Source: an uncultured Actinomyces sp.
GTDB lineage: Bacteria > Actinomycetota > Actinomycetes > Actinomycetales > Actinomycetaceae
Reading direction: 5' to 3'
NCBI GenBank assembly: GCA_900554605.1
Contig: USHU01000007.1
Location: 1 to 16,176 of the forward strand
DNA: 16,176 nt
Each line of letters begins with the position of its first letter. The stretch's first letter is position 1. Below, piece after piece: positions 8,323 to 16,011 of this stretch. The translations under genes and the position numbers were made by a program. The notes beneath the pieces were generated by a model. It was given only the letters and a program-made list of their open reading frames with translations, had not been told where the DNA came from and made no database searches.

Positions 8323-9240
8323 TCACCAGAAGGCGCGAGTCGAAATCGCGTCGGCGAAGTTATTCAGAGCCTCAGGCGTAGCAGAAAGGTACAGATCAGC
8401 ATCGGTCGCTGAAACTTCCATGACTCGGAAGGAACCTTCGCCGTCGGGGACCAAGTCCACGCGGTTGTAGAGCAGAAGCTCGTCGCGTCCCAGGCGTGCA
8501 CGCATGTACTTGTGCAGAACTTGACGAATCTGCTCGCCCCATTGCCATGACTCAGCATCTGCGGGACGCGCGGTAACCACGGCCTCGTGCATAGAAGGAT
8601 CCGTGACGGAGGAAGGATGGAGTACCGCACGCTTTTCGACCGCGTGCGAAAGCAAGCCGTTGAAGAACACCAGGGAAATTTCGCCGTGCACGTCGATGTC
8701 CTCCAAGTAACGCTGGAGCATGACGGAGCGCCCCTCGTTCAAGAGGTCGATCGTCTGCGCCAAAGCAGCCTGACGCTGGAGAGTATCAATTGCCGTGTAG
8801 CGACCAATATCGCGGACACCAGAAGACACAGCAGGCTTGACAACGAAGTCACCAAGAGCAGGGAAACGTGAGTGCACCTGATGCTTGGAGAATCCATGCG
8901 AAGGCTCAAGCCACGTGGTCGGAATGACGGGGAGGCCGAGTTCTTCCATGTCCTTCAAGTAGTGCTTATCGGTGTTCCACTCGACAATATCGGCGTTGTT
9001 GAGCAGGCGCGGAACCGACTGCGCCCACGTAATAAACTCCTGGCGCTGCGTCGCATAGTCAGAAACCGAACGAAGGACGCACAACCCAGCTTTTTCCCAA
9101 TCAACGGCGGGGTCATTCCACACCGCGATCTGGGGATCCATTCCGCGGTCAGCTAGCGCGTCGGGAAGCCCGCTTTCATCGGAGAAAAGTCCCGGCATGC
9201 TCGCGGAAGTAACAAGAGTGACCTTGGGTGTTTTCGTCAT
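8323..9240 (-). CDS. ATP-grasp ligase-like protein of unknown substrate
   Basis: This is a 305-residue cytoplasmic protein. Visible ATP-grasp features are a lysine-bearing strand FVVKPAVSSGVRDIGRY near residue 132, VMLQRYLEDIDVHGEISLVFF, and a C-terminal metal-site region NRVDLVPDGEGSFRVMEVSATDADLYL. The N-terminal half carries VLRSVSDYATQRQEFITWA and NNADIVEWNTDKHYLKDM. This layout matches actinobacterial ATP-grasp proteins related in pattern to the D-cycloserine ligase DcsG and to Ddl/glutathione-synthetase folds. Relatives as I recall them read ELELTEPSLFL where this has EVSATDADLYL, so the metal-site residues differ. ATG 9240 has AGGA 7 nt upstream, and the ddl stop is only 9 nt before it, so the two are tightly co-transcribed. 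It would form an amide- or peptide-like bond; the substrates are not deducible. No signal peptide is present. Confidence 0.75.
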   Translation of the reverse strand: MTKTPKVTLVTSASMPGLFSDESGLPDALADRGMDPQIAVWNDPAVDWEKAGLCVLRSVSDYATQRQEFITWAQSVPRLLNNADIVEWNTDKHYLKDMEELGLPVIPTTWLEPSHGFSKHQVHSRFPALGDFVVKPAVSSGVRDIGRYTAIDTLQRQAALAQTIDLLNEGRSVMLQRYLEDIDVHGEISLVFFNGLLSHAVEKRAVLHPSSVTDPSMHEAVVTARPADAESWQWGEQIRQVLHKYMRARLGRDELLLYNRVDLVPDGEGSFRVMEVSATDADLYLSATPEALNNFADAISTRAFW

Positions 9241-9249
9241 GAAGATATC

Positions 9250-10381
9250 CTACCTTAGTCCCAGGGGACGACTAAGAGCCTCTTCAAGCAGCGAGGTCAC
9301 CAGTTCTGTGTAGCTCATCCCAGCTTCGGCCCACACTCGCGGGTACAGGGACAGGCGAGTGAATCCAGGCATGGTATTCACTTCGTTGACGATGATCTCG
9401 TGGGTTGAATCGTCGTAGAAGAAGTCGACGCGCGCCAACCCCTCACATTCCAAGGCCTCGAAAGCCTTCAGTGCGATGCTCTGGATCCTCTGCGCATCCT
9501 CAGCGGGGATGTCCGCCGGACACATCAAAGAAATCGCATCAGTGTCGACGTACTTCAGGGCGTAGTCGTAGAACTCCCCTTCGGGAACCCCAATCTCGCC
9601 CAAGGGCGCAGCCATTGCCTCGCCACCGGCGGGCACGCGCACACCGCACTCAATCTCGCGACCATGAGCCATGGCCTCGACAATGATGCGCGGGTCGTTC
9701 GCGGCTGCTTCCTTAATCGCAAGGTCCAGCTGATCGGGAGAATCAACGCGAGAAATACCCACTGAGGAGCCTGCACGCGTGGGCTTAACAAAGACGGGGT
9801 ATCCCAAGGCATCAATGCGCGCACGTACCTCCTGCGGATCCTTCGACCACTGCTTCTCGGTGACCAATTCCCAACGACCAACCGAAATCCCAGCCTCGGC
9901 AAGGACAGTCTTCGTCAAGTGCTTATCCATCGAGGCCGAACTTGACGTTACGCCACAACCAACGTAGCGCACATCGGACATCTCGAAGAGACCCTGAATT
10001 GTTCCATCTTCACCGTAAGGACCATGCAAGAGAGGCAGAACGACATCGATCACGCCCAAATCTTCAACTCCGACAATTTGGGCATTGTGATCTTCAGGAG
10101 ACCGGTCATACGTGGTTTCAACAAGACGGGCCAGGAAGCAGGCTTACGCGGCTCAATCCCGGCACAATCGTCGTATCCGAGGCCGTGCGAAGATCCACCA
10201 ACTCCGGGTTATCATCCACGCGCACCCACTGCCCATCGCGCGTAATTCCAACGGCAAGGACATCAAAGCGCTCACGGTCAAGAGCATGAAGAACACCGGC
10301 AGCCGTCGCACAAGAGACCAAGTGTTCGCTGGAGCGTCCGCCAAAAACGACAAGGACGCGAGGACGTTTGACTTCACTCAT
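9250..10381 (-). pseudogene. ddl: D-alanine--D-alanine ligase, frameshifted
   Basis: Ddl joins two D-alanines with ATP for peptidoglycan synthesis. From ATG 10381 the frame gives VLVVFGGRSSEHLVSCATA and goes on to SRVSLLPG. It then runs into TGA at 10120-10118. The proper protein resumes in another frame as ARLVETTYDRSPEDHNAQ, then LPLLHGPYGEDGTIQG, PVFVKPTRAGSSVG with the ATP lysine, EFYDYALKY, and EVNTMPGFTRLSLYP with the metal-binding residues, ending at TAG 9252-9250. All catalytic motifs are present, and only the junction is wrong. Restored length is about 376-377 residues, normal for actinobacterial Ddl. No clear ribosome site precedes ATG 10381; a TAATCT element 7 nt ahead hints at a leaderless start. 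It follows gpsA by 49 nt without a terminator. Because the gene is usually essential, a sequence error or a second ddl is likely. Confidence 0.85.
10118..10141 (-). other. Frameshift site in ddl
   Basis: The downstream frame is closed by a TAA just upstream and the upstream frame by TGA 10120-10118, so the shift must lie between them. The likeliest spot is CCTGGCCCGT. Either GGCGCC lost two bases, giving LLPG-ARL, or a G was added, giving LLP-ARL. No known programmed slippage motif is present. Confidence 0.75.
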
Positions 10382-10430
10382 GGGGTCAAGATTACCGCGA
10401 GAATCGACCTTGCCTGCACCGCGCGCGCCT

Positions 10431-11447
10431 TTAGACCAGCTCAATTTTCCACCCATCCATCTTTCGTGGACGCGAGAGCAACATGTTCCCCATGTCGTTA
10501 ATTCCCGCGCGTCCCTCAACAACTTCAACAACTGCTGTCGTAATCGGCATGTCTACGCCGATCGACTGGGCAAGCTGCAGAATTGGAATCGCCGAGGCCA
10601 CGCCTTCCACGACGCCAGCAGAAGCAGCAAGAGCATCCTCAACGCTCATGCCCGTTCCGACTCGATGTCCGAAAGCAAAATTTCTGGACAGCGTGGTCGA
10701 ACAGGTTGCGATTAAGTCGCCAATTCCTGCAAGCCCCGCAAAAGTTGCCGGATCTGCGCCCAGGGCTGTGCCCAGACGCGTCATTTCTGCGAGGCCACGT
10801 GTCATCAAGGTCGAGCGGGTGTTAATTCCTAAGCCAAGCCCCTCCGCGGCGCCAATCGCAACGGCGATAACGTTCTTGGTCGCACCGGCAATTTCTGTGC
10901 CAATCACATCCGAGGACAGATAGGGGCGGAAATAAGAGTTGTGGCAGACTCCCGCAATTTCCTTGGCCAATTCAAGATTGCTCGAGGCGACAACGGTTGC
11001 TGTCGGTTGGTGCACCGCAATTTCACGCGAGAGATTAGGCCCGGAAAGAACCGCAATCCGATCGTGACCCACGCCAGAAGCTTCACTCAACACCTCATCT
11101 ACTCGTTTGAGCGAGCCCAGCTCAAGGCCCTTGGCCAGCGAGAGCAGCGCAGTTTCATTTCCGAGGCTGGGGCGCGCTGCCTCGAGAGTCGCGCGTACCG
11201 CTTTGACGGGGATTGCAACGATGAGAAGATCCGCGCCATCAACGGCCTGGCGAAGATCACAGGTCGCGCTAATCGACTCGGAGAGAACCAGGTCGGGAAC
11301 ATAGCGAGGATTTTCATGCGAGTTGATCGCGGAGACGATCTCTGGATTGCGTCCCCACATAGTGACAGCGTGTCCAGCATCTGCAAGAACCTGGGCAAAA
11401 GTGGTTCCCCACGCGCCCGTGCCCAGCACGCTCATTCGTGTCATCAT
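10431..11447 (-). CDS. gpsA: Glycerol-3-phosphate dehydrogenase [NAD(P)+]
   Basis: GpsA reduces dihydroxyacetone phosphate to sn-glycerol-3-phosphate, the backbone for phospholipids, in the cytoplasm. The protein has the N-terminal Rossmann motif VLGTGAWGTTFAQ, the cofactor-discriminating segment MWGRNPE, and SLAKGLE near residue 107. It also has the substrate-binding GPNLSREIA, the catalytic-lysine region GATKNVIAVAIGAAEGLG, and NTRSTLMTRGLAEM near the C-terminal domain. Four in-frame ATGs lie close together (11453, 11447, 11444, 11435). AGAGGA is only 1 nt from the first but 7 nt from the second, so 11447 (338 residues) is preferred. The gene is intact and of normal length. It leads an apparent gpsA-ddl-ATP-grasp transcript and is divergent from the lipoprotein gene, sharing a 63-nt promoter region. 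Confidence 0.97.
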   Translation of the reverse strand: MMTRMSVLGTGAWGTTFAQVLADAGHAVTMWGRNPEIVSAINSHENPRYVPDLVLSESISATCDLRQAVDGADLLIVAIPVKAVRATLEAARPSLGNETALLSLAKGLELGSLKRVDEVLSEASGVGHDRIAVLSGPNLSREIAVHQPTATVVASSNLELAKEIAGVCHNSYFRPYLSSDVIGTEIAGATKNVIAVAIGAAEGLGLGINTRSTLMTRGLAEMTRLGTALGADPATFAGLAGIGDLIATCSTTLSRNFAFGHRVGTGMSVEDALAASAGVVEGVASAIPILQLAQSIGVDMPITTAVVEVVEGRAGINDMGNMLLSRPRKMDGWKIELV

Positions 11448-11479
11448 TGTCATTCCTCTCCCATCCGCCTCAACCCTAC

Positions 11480-11486
11480 TAGGATA
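11480..11486. promoter_or_regulatory. Symmetric bidirectional -10 element (gpsA / lipoprotein)
   Basis: The heptamer TAGGATA reads TAGGAT on plus and TATCCT on minus, both of the TAnnnT class used by actinobacterial housekeeping sigma factors. Starts would fall near 11492 for the lipoprotein (leader about 25 nt) and near 11474 for gpsA (leader about 27 nt). No good -35 is seen on either side. Confidence 0.5.
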
Positions 11487-11516
11487 AAGACACGCGACGT
11501 GCCCAAGGAGGAGCTC

Positions 11517-12137
11517 ATGTCTAAACGCACAGCCCTATCTGCCCTCGTTCTTGTGACGACAGCTGCATTGTGCGGGTGCTCCCCTGCCCCATCGCAGAGC
11601 GACGCTTCAAGCGCGCCCACGGCCTCGGCAAGCAGCCAATCCCCGTCGCTTGCCCCTAGTACCAGCGCAAGTACATCGGTGACTCCCAGTACGTGGGAGA
11701 GCATTGAACCCCGCTTCCCACAGCAATCCCTTGGCAAAGAAGACGCCAACCACGCACCGGTCTTCCACGACATGCGCGTGGGAGACCACGATGGCTTCTA
11801 CCGCGTCGTCGTTGAGTTCACTGGAAATGACGACGTGGGATGGCTCGGAGGATGGACCACTTCCCCGCTCACCCAGGGCAAGGGAGACCCCATCGATTTG
11901 GGAACGCCCGTGTATCTTGATCTCAATCTTCAAGGCGGGGCAATGCCCGTGAGCGAGGAACTAGCAGCCAACTACTATAAGGGACCCAAAACCCTTGATA
12001 TCGGGCCGATACGCGTACTCGAGAACGGAACTTTCGAGGCCGATACTCACATCGTCATCGGAATGGACCGAAAGCGTGAGGTCACCTTGAGTGCGCTCAG
12101 CAGCCCCTCGCGAGACGTCATCGACATCGCGAAGTAA
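11517..12137 (+). CDS. AMIN-like domain lipoprotein
   Basis: This is a 206-residue exported lipoprotein. The signal is KR followed by a hydrophobic core ALSALVLVTTAAL and a lipobox LCGC (Cys near residue 21), so it should be diacylated and anchored outside the membrane. A Ser/Thr/Ala/Pro-rich linker spans about residues 22-60. The rest holds the pattern of the actinobacterial AMIN-like domain: FHDMRVGDHDGFYRVVVEF, VGWLGGW, and a conserved VYLDLNLQG. Such domains are extracellular and thought to bind wall polymers; the exact role is unknown. AAGGAGG lies 5 nt before ATG. Frame extension further upstream would be antisense to gpsA and is rejected. It is divergent from gpsA and convergent with plsC, with only 14 nt and no hairpin between the two stops. 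Confidence 0.88.
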   Translation: MSKRTALSALVLVTTAALCGCSPAPSQSDASSAPTASASSQSPSLAPSTSASTSVTPSTWESIEPRFPQQSLGKEDANHAPVFHDMRVGDHDGFYRVVVEFTGNDDVGWLGGWTTSPLTQGKGDPIDLGTPVYLDLNLQGGAMPVSEELAANYYKGPKTLDIGPIRVLENGTFEADTHIVIGMDRKREVTLSALSSPSRDVIDIAK

Positions 12138-12151
12138 TAAGGGCTCGCACG

Positions 12152-12874
12152 CTAGTAGTCGACGCGTTCCTTGAGCTTGCGATCCCACACGCCGGCGGGG
12201 GCTTCTTCCCCGCGAAGTTGTGCAACGCCCTCGATCATCACGCGCTGAATCCGTTTGGTTGCTTCTTCGACGGCCTCATGGTCGGCCGAGCCAGATTCGT
12301 GGCACAGGTCCTCAAGGGGAATCGGATCACCGATACGCACCGATACACGCCTGCGCGGGCGGAAGTCAATGAGCGCCGAACCCGAACGCATGATCTTTTG
12401 CTCTCCCCAGTGGATGAAGGGAATCACCGCCGCACCGGTGTCCAAGGCGAGTCGTGCAGCACCGGTCTTGATCCGCATCGGCCACAATTCGGGGTCTAAA
12501 GTCAGCGTACCCTCGGGATAAATGGCCACGCATTCGCCCTCTCGAAGGGCCTGCGCTGCCGAGGCAAGAATAGCGCCGGGATCCTTGGCGCGTCGGTTTA
12601 CCGGGAGAAGCTTCATCTGGCGCATCGCACCGCCTAAGAGTGGCACTTTGAAGAGCTCAGACTTCGCCATGATACGAACGGGAATATCGGCTTTCATCAT
12701 GACCCACAGCAGGCAGACCGGGTCGATGTTTGACAGGTGGTTGCACACCAGAAGAAAACCGCCCTCGCGCGGAAGCTTATCGAGGCCTTCCACGTCGATT
12801 TTCGTCCACGGAACCATGAAGGTACGGAAGACGCCTCGCGCGAAACGGTAGAAACCTGTGAGCCGGTGAGTCAT
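12152..12874 (-). CDS. plsC: 1-acyl-sn-glycerol-3-phosphate acyltransferase
   Basis: PlsC acylates lysophosphatidate to phosphatidate at the membrane, using the product line that GpsA begins. The 240-residue protein carries the catalytic NHLSNID (NHx4D box, near residue 45), then ELFKVPLLGGAMRQMKLLPVNR with the conserved Arg, then YPEGTLT in place of the usual FPEGTR, then AAVIPFIHWG. Length is typical of the short single-domain acyltransferases of actinobacteria. Start ATG 12874 has no ribosome site. A -10 hexamer ends exactly 6 nt before it, so the transcript is probably leaderless. Upstream lies the lipid-kinase gene; downstream it faces the lipoprotein gene. The YPEGTLT variant might affect acyl-acceptor handling, but the fold assignment is secure. 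Confidence 0.93.
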   Translation of the reverse strand: MTHRLTGFYRFARGVFRTFMVPWTKIDVEGLDKLPREGGFLLVCNHLSNIDPVCLLWVMMKADIPVRIMAKSELFKVPLLGGAMRQMKLLPVNRRAKDPGAILASAAQALREGECVAIYPEGTLTLDPELWPMRIKTGAARLALDTGAAVIPFIHWGEQKIMRSGSALIDFRPRRRVSVRIGDPIPLEDLCHESGSADHEAVEEATKRIQRVMIEGVAQLRGEEAPAGVWDRKLKERVDY

Positions 12875-12880
12875 GTGTGT

Positions 12881-12908
12881 AGTCTAACGAAGCGGACACG
12901 CGGGTAAA
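12881..12908 (-). promoter_or_regulatory. Leaderless promoter of plsC
   Basis: TTTACC (12908-12903) and TAGACT (12886-12881) are spaced 16 nt, each matching four of six consensus bases. Six bases (ACACAC) separate the -10 from ATG 12874, which places transcription start at the A of ATG. No Shine-Dalgarno sequence is present. The gap from the lipid-kinase stop is otherwise empty. Confidence 0.6.
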
Positions 12909-12937
12909 AACGCTGTTCCTCACGCGCGAGTATTTTT

Positions 12938-13906
12938 CTAGGCGAAAACCCGAAAAACCCCAGGTTGGACCGAAATCTCAACGGACCCGCGCGCGACCTG
13001 ATCGCCGTCTCCCATTGCGATCAGTCCGGCGCTATCAAGGATTTTTACTCGGCTGACTGTTTCCACGTGCACGATCGGGTCATCGACGCGCCGGGTTGCA
13101 AGCACTCGCGCCAAGACGCGGATCGCATGCTGTTTGGGAACCGGGTCGACGGTGAGAAGCTCAAGCTTGCCGTCGCTGGGATTGGACGTGGGAACGATGT
13201 TGATCCCACCGCCAAACCATCCCGAGTTTGAGACGGAAACCAACCACCCGCGGATACGCCGCACCTGGCCATCGACCTCGATTTCCATGGTCCGAGGCTT
13301 GAACTTGGCCAGCGCGCATACCGCTCCCCACGCGTACGCAAGCGTCCCGGAACTGAAAGGCGATTCATTGGCAATCTGATTGGCAAGGGCATCAAGACCA
13401 AAAGAAACTAGGCCAAGAACCTGCGATGCCTCATCGGAGCGAGTGCCCTCTACCTCCAAATTCTGCGCCTCGCCTGCATGCGCAAGCGGCGCGACCCTCA
13501 TGGCATCTACATCAAGAAAACGGTCAATGGTATCTGCCTCCGACGAAACGATCTCCGAGGCCTGGGGAAGCTTGCGGATATGCGCCAACGCATCCGTCCC
13601 AATCCCTAGACAGCGGCACAGGTCATTGCCCCGCCCGCCGGGAAGAGGGATCACTGTCCCGCCTCGTTTCCCAACCTCAGAGGCGATGTGAGCGATATAC
13701 CCATCGCCGCCAAAGACTCCGACCCACTGGTGCGTCGACGCGGCAGCAAGCTGGCCTGGATCGTCCTCACGATGAGTAACAACCACCTCAACGTCCCATC
13801 CGCGTTCACGCAGGAGCGCAGCAGCTTGAGGTGCGAGGCGCAGCGCTCGGCCTCGGCCAGAAAGAGCAGAGACGAAGAGCTGTAAGGATGGCGCTGAAGG
13901 GTCCAC
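12938..13906 (-). CDS. Diacylglycerol/lipid kinase family protein (DagK-type)
   Basis: This 322-residue protein of the DagK/YegS/sphingosine-kinase fold phosphorylates a lipid hydroxyl with ATP; diacylglycerol is the usual guess. It shows the N-terminal nucleotide-binding GVFGGDGYIAHIASEVG (canonical GGDGT), then PLPGGRGNDLCRCLGIG near residue 90, and a C-terminal beta region GWFGGGINIVPTSNPSDGKLELLTVDPV followed by AMGDGDQV. The Thr after GGDG is replaced by Tyr and the downstream Glu by His, so catalytic detail may differ. The start is GTG 13906, with a weak AAGAG about 8 nt upstream, 20 nt after the murA stop, so it is probably co-transcribed with murA. Phosphatidate made here would join the product of the neighbouring PlsC. 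A lipid kinase with another substrate cannot be excluded. Confidence 0.8.
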   Translation of the reverse strand: MDPSAPSLQLFVSALSGRGRALRLAPQAAALLRERGWDVEVVVTHREDDPGQLAAASTHQWVGVFGGDGYIAHIASEVGKRGGTVIPLPGGRGNDLCRCLGIGTDALAHIRKLPQASEIVSSEADTIDRFLDVDAMRVAPLAHAGEAQNLEVEGTRSDEASQVLGLVSFGLDALANQIANESPFSSGTLAYAWGAVCALAKFKPRTMEIEVDGQVRRIRGWLVSVSNSGWFGGGINIVPTSNPSDGKLELLTVDPVPKQHAIRVLARVLATRRVDDPIVHVETVSRVKILDSAGLIAMGDGDQVARGSVEISVQPGVFRVFA

Positions 13907-13926
13907 GAAAGGCTCTTGGGGAAAAC

Positions 13927-15252
13927 TCAGCGGTCTGCGTATTCGACGCGGGCGTCCAGCTCGCGCAGTTTGCGGATGAAATGCTCGTATCCGCGCGAAA
14001 TCACGTCGATTCCCGAAACCGTTGAGGTTCCCGAGGCGGCCAGGGCGGCAATCAAGTGCGAGAATCCACCGCGAAGGTCAGGAACAACGATGTCTGCAGC
14101 ATGAAGAGGCGTCTGCCCCGAGATAACGGCTGAGTGATAGTAGTTCTTCTGGCCAAAACGACACGGTGTTCCGCCCAAGCACTCACGGTAAACCTGAATA
14201 TTTGCACCCATTTGGCGCAGCGCAGAGGTAAAACCGAAGCGGTTTTCGTACACGGTTTCGTGGACGATGGACAAGCCTTCGGCCTGAGTGAGAGCAACAA
14301 CGAGGGGCTGCTGCCAGTCCGTCATGAAACCGGGGTGAACGGCGGTTTCCAAAGCGATGGAGTGCAATTCGCCGCCGGAATGATAGAAGCGAATACCTTC
14401 CGAATCGATGTCGAATGCGCCGCCGACCTTGCGGAAGGTGTTGAGGAAGGTCGTCATATCCGGCTGGTGCGCGCCTCGGACGTAAATGTCACCGTGTGTG
14501 GCCAGGGCTGCCGCGCCCCAAGAAGCGGCCTCGATGCGGTCAGGAAGTGCGGTGTGGCGGTATCCGCTGAGAGTTTGCACGCCTTCGATGCGGATGGTGC
14601 GGTCAGTATCGACGGAAATGATGGCGCCCATCTTCTGAAGAACATTGATGAGGTCCATAATTTCGGGCTCGATTGCCGCGCCCTTCAAGGTCGTGATGCC
14701 ATCGTTGCGCACTGCCGTCAGCAGGGTTTGTTCAGTCGCGCCAACAGAGGGGAAGGGAAGCTCAATGATTGCGCCGTGAAGCCCGGAGGAAGGGCGCTTA
14801 ATGTGAACACCATCGGGCTGTTTTTCAACGATCGCGCCGAACTTACGTAAGGTTTCCAAGTGGAAGTCGATGGGACGGCCACCGATCGCGCATCCTCCTA
14901 GTTCCGGAATGAATGCTTCGCCGAGTTGGTGGAGAAGAGGCCCGCAGAACAGGATCGGAATGCGCGAAGCTCCCGCAAGAGTGTCGATATCAGAGCGCGA
15001 GGCTACGCGAACAGTTGCAGGATCCATGCGCAATTTGCCGCGCTCTTGGTCGTAGTCAACCTTGACCCCGTGCAGGGACAAGAGGTCAGACACGACGTCA
15101 ACATCACGAATCAGAGGGACGTTGTAGAGCTCTGAGGGGGTGTCGGCCAGCAGCGATGCAACCATCGCTTTGGGAACAAAGTTCTTTGCTCCGCGCACGG
15201 TAATGGTGCCCTGAAGCGGATGGCCACCTTCAACTCGCAGAATCGAGGACAT
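13927..15252 (-). CDS. murA: UDP-N-acetylglucosamine 1-carboxyvinyltransferase
   Basis: MurA transfers enolpyruvate from PEP to UDP-GlcNAc, the committed step of peptidoglycan synthesis, in the cytoplasm. The 441 residues include GAKNFVPKAMVA near residue 21 (catalytic Lys-Asn), then GGCAIGGRPIDFH near residue 119, with the active-site Cys that fosfomycin attacks. HTALPDRIEAASW, DWQQPLVVALTQAEG and HETVYENRFGF follow, all standard MurA motifs. With Cys rather than Asp the enzyme is of the fosfomycin-sensitive type. ATG 15252 has AGGAGA 8 nt upstream. It follows leuD by 94 nt with no clear terminator and precedes the lipid-kinase gene by 20 nt. The gene is intact and the length is normal. Confidence 0.96.
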   Translation of the reverse strand: MSSILRVEGGHPLQGTITVRGAKNFVPKAMVASLLADTPSELYNVPLIRDVDVVSDLLSLHGVKVDYDQERGKLRMDPATVRVASRSDIDTLAGASRIPILFCGPLLHQLGEAFIPELGGCAIGGRPIDFHLETLRKFGAIVEKQPDGVHIKRPSSGLHGAIIELPFPSVGATEQTLLTAVRNDGITTLKGAAIEPEIMDLINVLQKMGAIISVDTDRTIRIEGVQTLSGYRHTALPDRIEAASWGAAALATHGDIYVRGAHQPDMTTFLNTFRKVGGAFDIDSEGIRFYHSGGELHSIALETAVHPGFMTDWQQPLVVALTQAEGLSIVHETVYENRFGFTSALRQMGANIQVYRECLGGTPCRFGQKNYYHSAVISGQTPLHAADIVVPDLRGGFSHLIAALAASGTSTVSGIDVISRGYEHFIRKLRELDARVEYADR

Positions 15253-15346
15253 CTTGCTGGTCTCCTAGCTGTCGACTTTCTGTGACCACTTTAGAGCAGC
15301 TCGCCCGCATCTGCGTGCGCTTCGGGCACCTTTTGCGGGTGGCGAA

Positions 15347-15991
15347 CTACTCAGAGGCGACGGGACGTGCGGAAACAACCAGTTGCAGGGGAAGAGTCTT
15401 TGCAGGAAGTGTCTTCGGTTTGAAGGACGGTCTGCGCTCTTCGTAGGCGGTAATTTCTGCCTCATGACGCAAGGTCAAGGCGATATCGTCCAAGCCTTCC
15501 ATCAGTGTCCAGCGCACGTAGTCATCGATCTCAAAAGTGCAGGTAAAATCACCGAGGCGCGCCGTCTTGTCTTCCAAAGAAACCGTAATTTGTGCGCCGG
15601 GCTCAGCTTCGAGCAGTTCCCAGAGCTTCTCGCAGTCCTCCTGGCTGATAATTCCGGTAACGAGGCCTTGCTTGCCTGCATTTCCGCGGAAAATATCGGC
15701 GAACTTGGGGGCGAGAACAACCTTAAAGCCGTAGTCGCGAAGTGCCCACACCGCATGCTCGCGCGATGAACCGGTTCCAAAATCAGGCCCAGCGACCAAG
15801 ACCGATCCTTGGTTGTAGGGTTCGCGATTCAAAATGAAGTCAGGCTCGCGGCGCCATGCGTAAAACAGCGCGTCATCGAAGCCGGTCTTTGTGACGCGCT
15901 TCAAGAAGACCGCCGGAATGATCTGGTCGGTGTCGACATTTGAACGGCGGAGCGGGACACCAATACCTGTGTGCGAAATGAACTTTTCCAT
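15347..15991 (-). CDS. leuD: 3-isopropylmalate dehydratase small subunit
   Basis: LeuD pairs with LeuC to isomerise 2-isopropylmalate to 3-isopropylmalate in leucine synthesis. The 214 residues carry [21 protein letters not shown] near residue 18, then [17 protein letters not shown] (substrate loop), then [15 protein letters not shown], and the swivel-domain end [18 protein letters not shown] 15991 has AAGGA 7 nt upstream and lies 20 nt after the leuC stop, so the two are co-transcribed. A short C-terminal extension after about residue 190 is basic and proline-rich. The gene is intact. Confidence 0.96.
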   Translation of the reverse strand: MEKFISHTGIGVPLRRSNVDTDQIIPAVFLKRVTKTGFDDALFYAWRREPDFILNREPYNQGSVLVAGPDFGTGSSREHAVWALRDYGFKVVLAPKFADIFRGNAGKQGLVTGIISQEDCEKLWELLEAEPGAQITVSLEDKTARLGDFTCTFEIDDYVRWTLMEGLDDIALTLRHEAEITAYEERRPSFKPKTLPAKTLPLQLVVSARPVASE

Positions 15992-16011
15992 GAGTTTTCC
16001 TTCGGTGTGTA

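Noticed and set aside
10118..10141. Programmed ribosomal frameshift in ddl
   Set aside because: There is no slippery heptamer, no antizyme- or RF2-like stop context, and Ddl is not known to be recoded; an indel or error is simpler.
10941..11516. N-terminal extension of the lipoprotein frame back to 10941
   Set aside because: It is antisense to gpsA and would bury the signal peptide and lipobox in the middle of the protein.
14134..14850. Open plus-strand frame of about 238 codons inside murA
   Set aside because: It is opposite an intact, conserved murA; its openness follows from murA codon bias.
15253..15346. Terminator between leuD and murA
   Set aside because: Only a 6-bp, long-looped pairing (CCCGCA/TGCGGG) is present and no U-run follows; read-through into murA seems likely.
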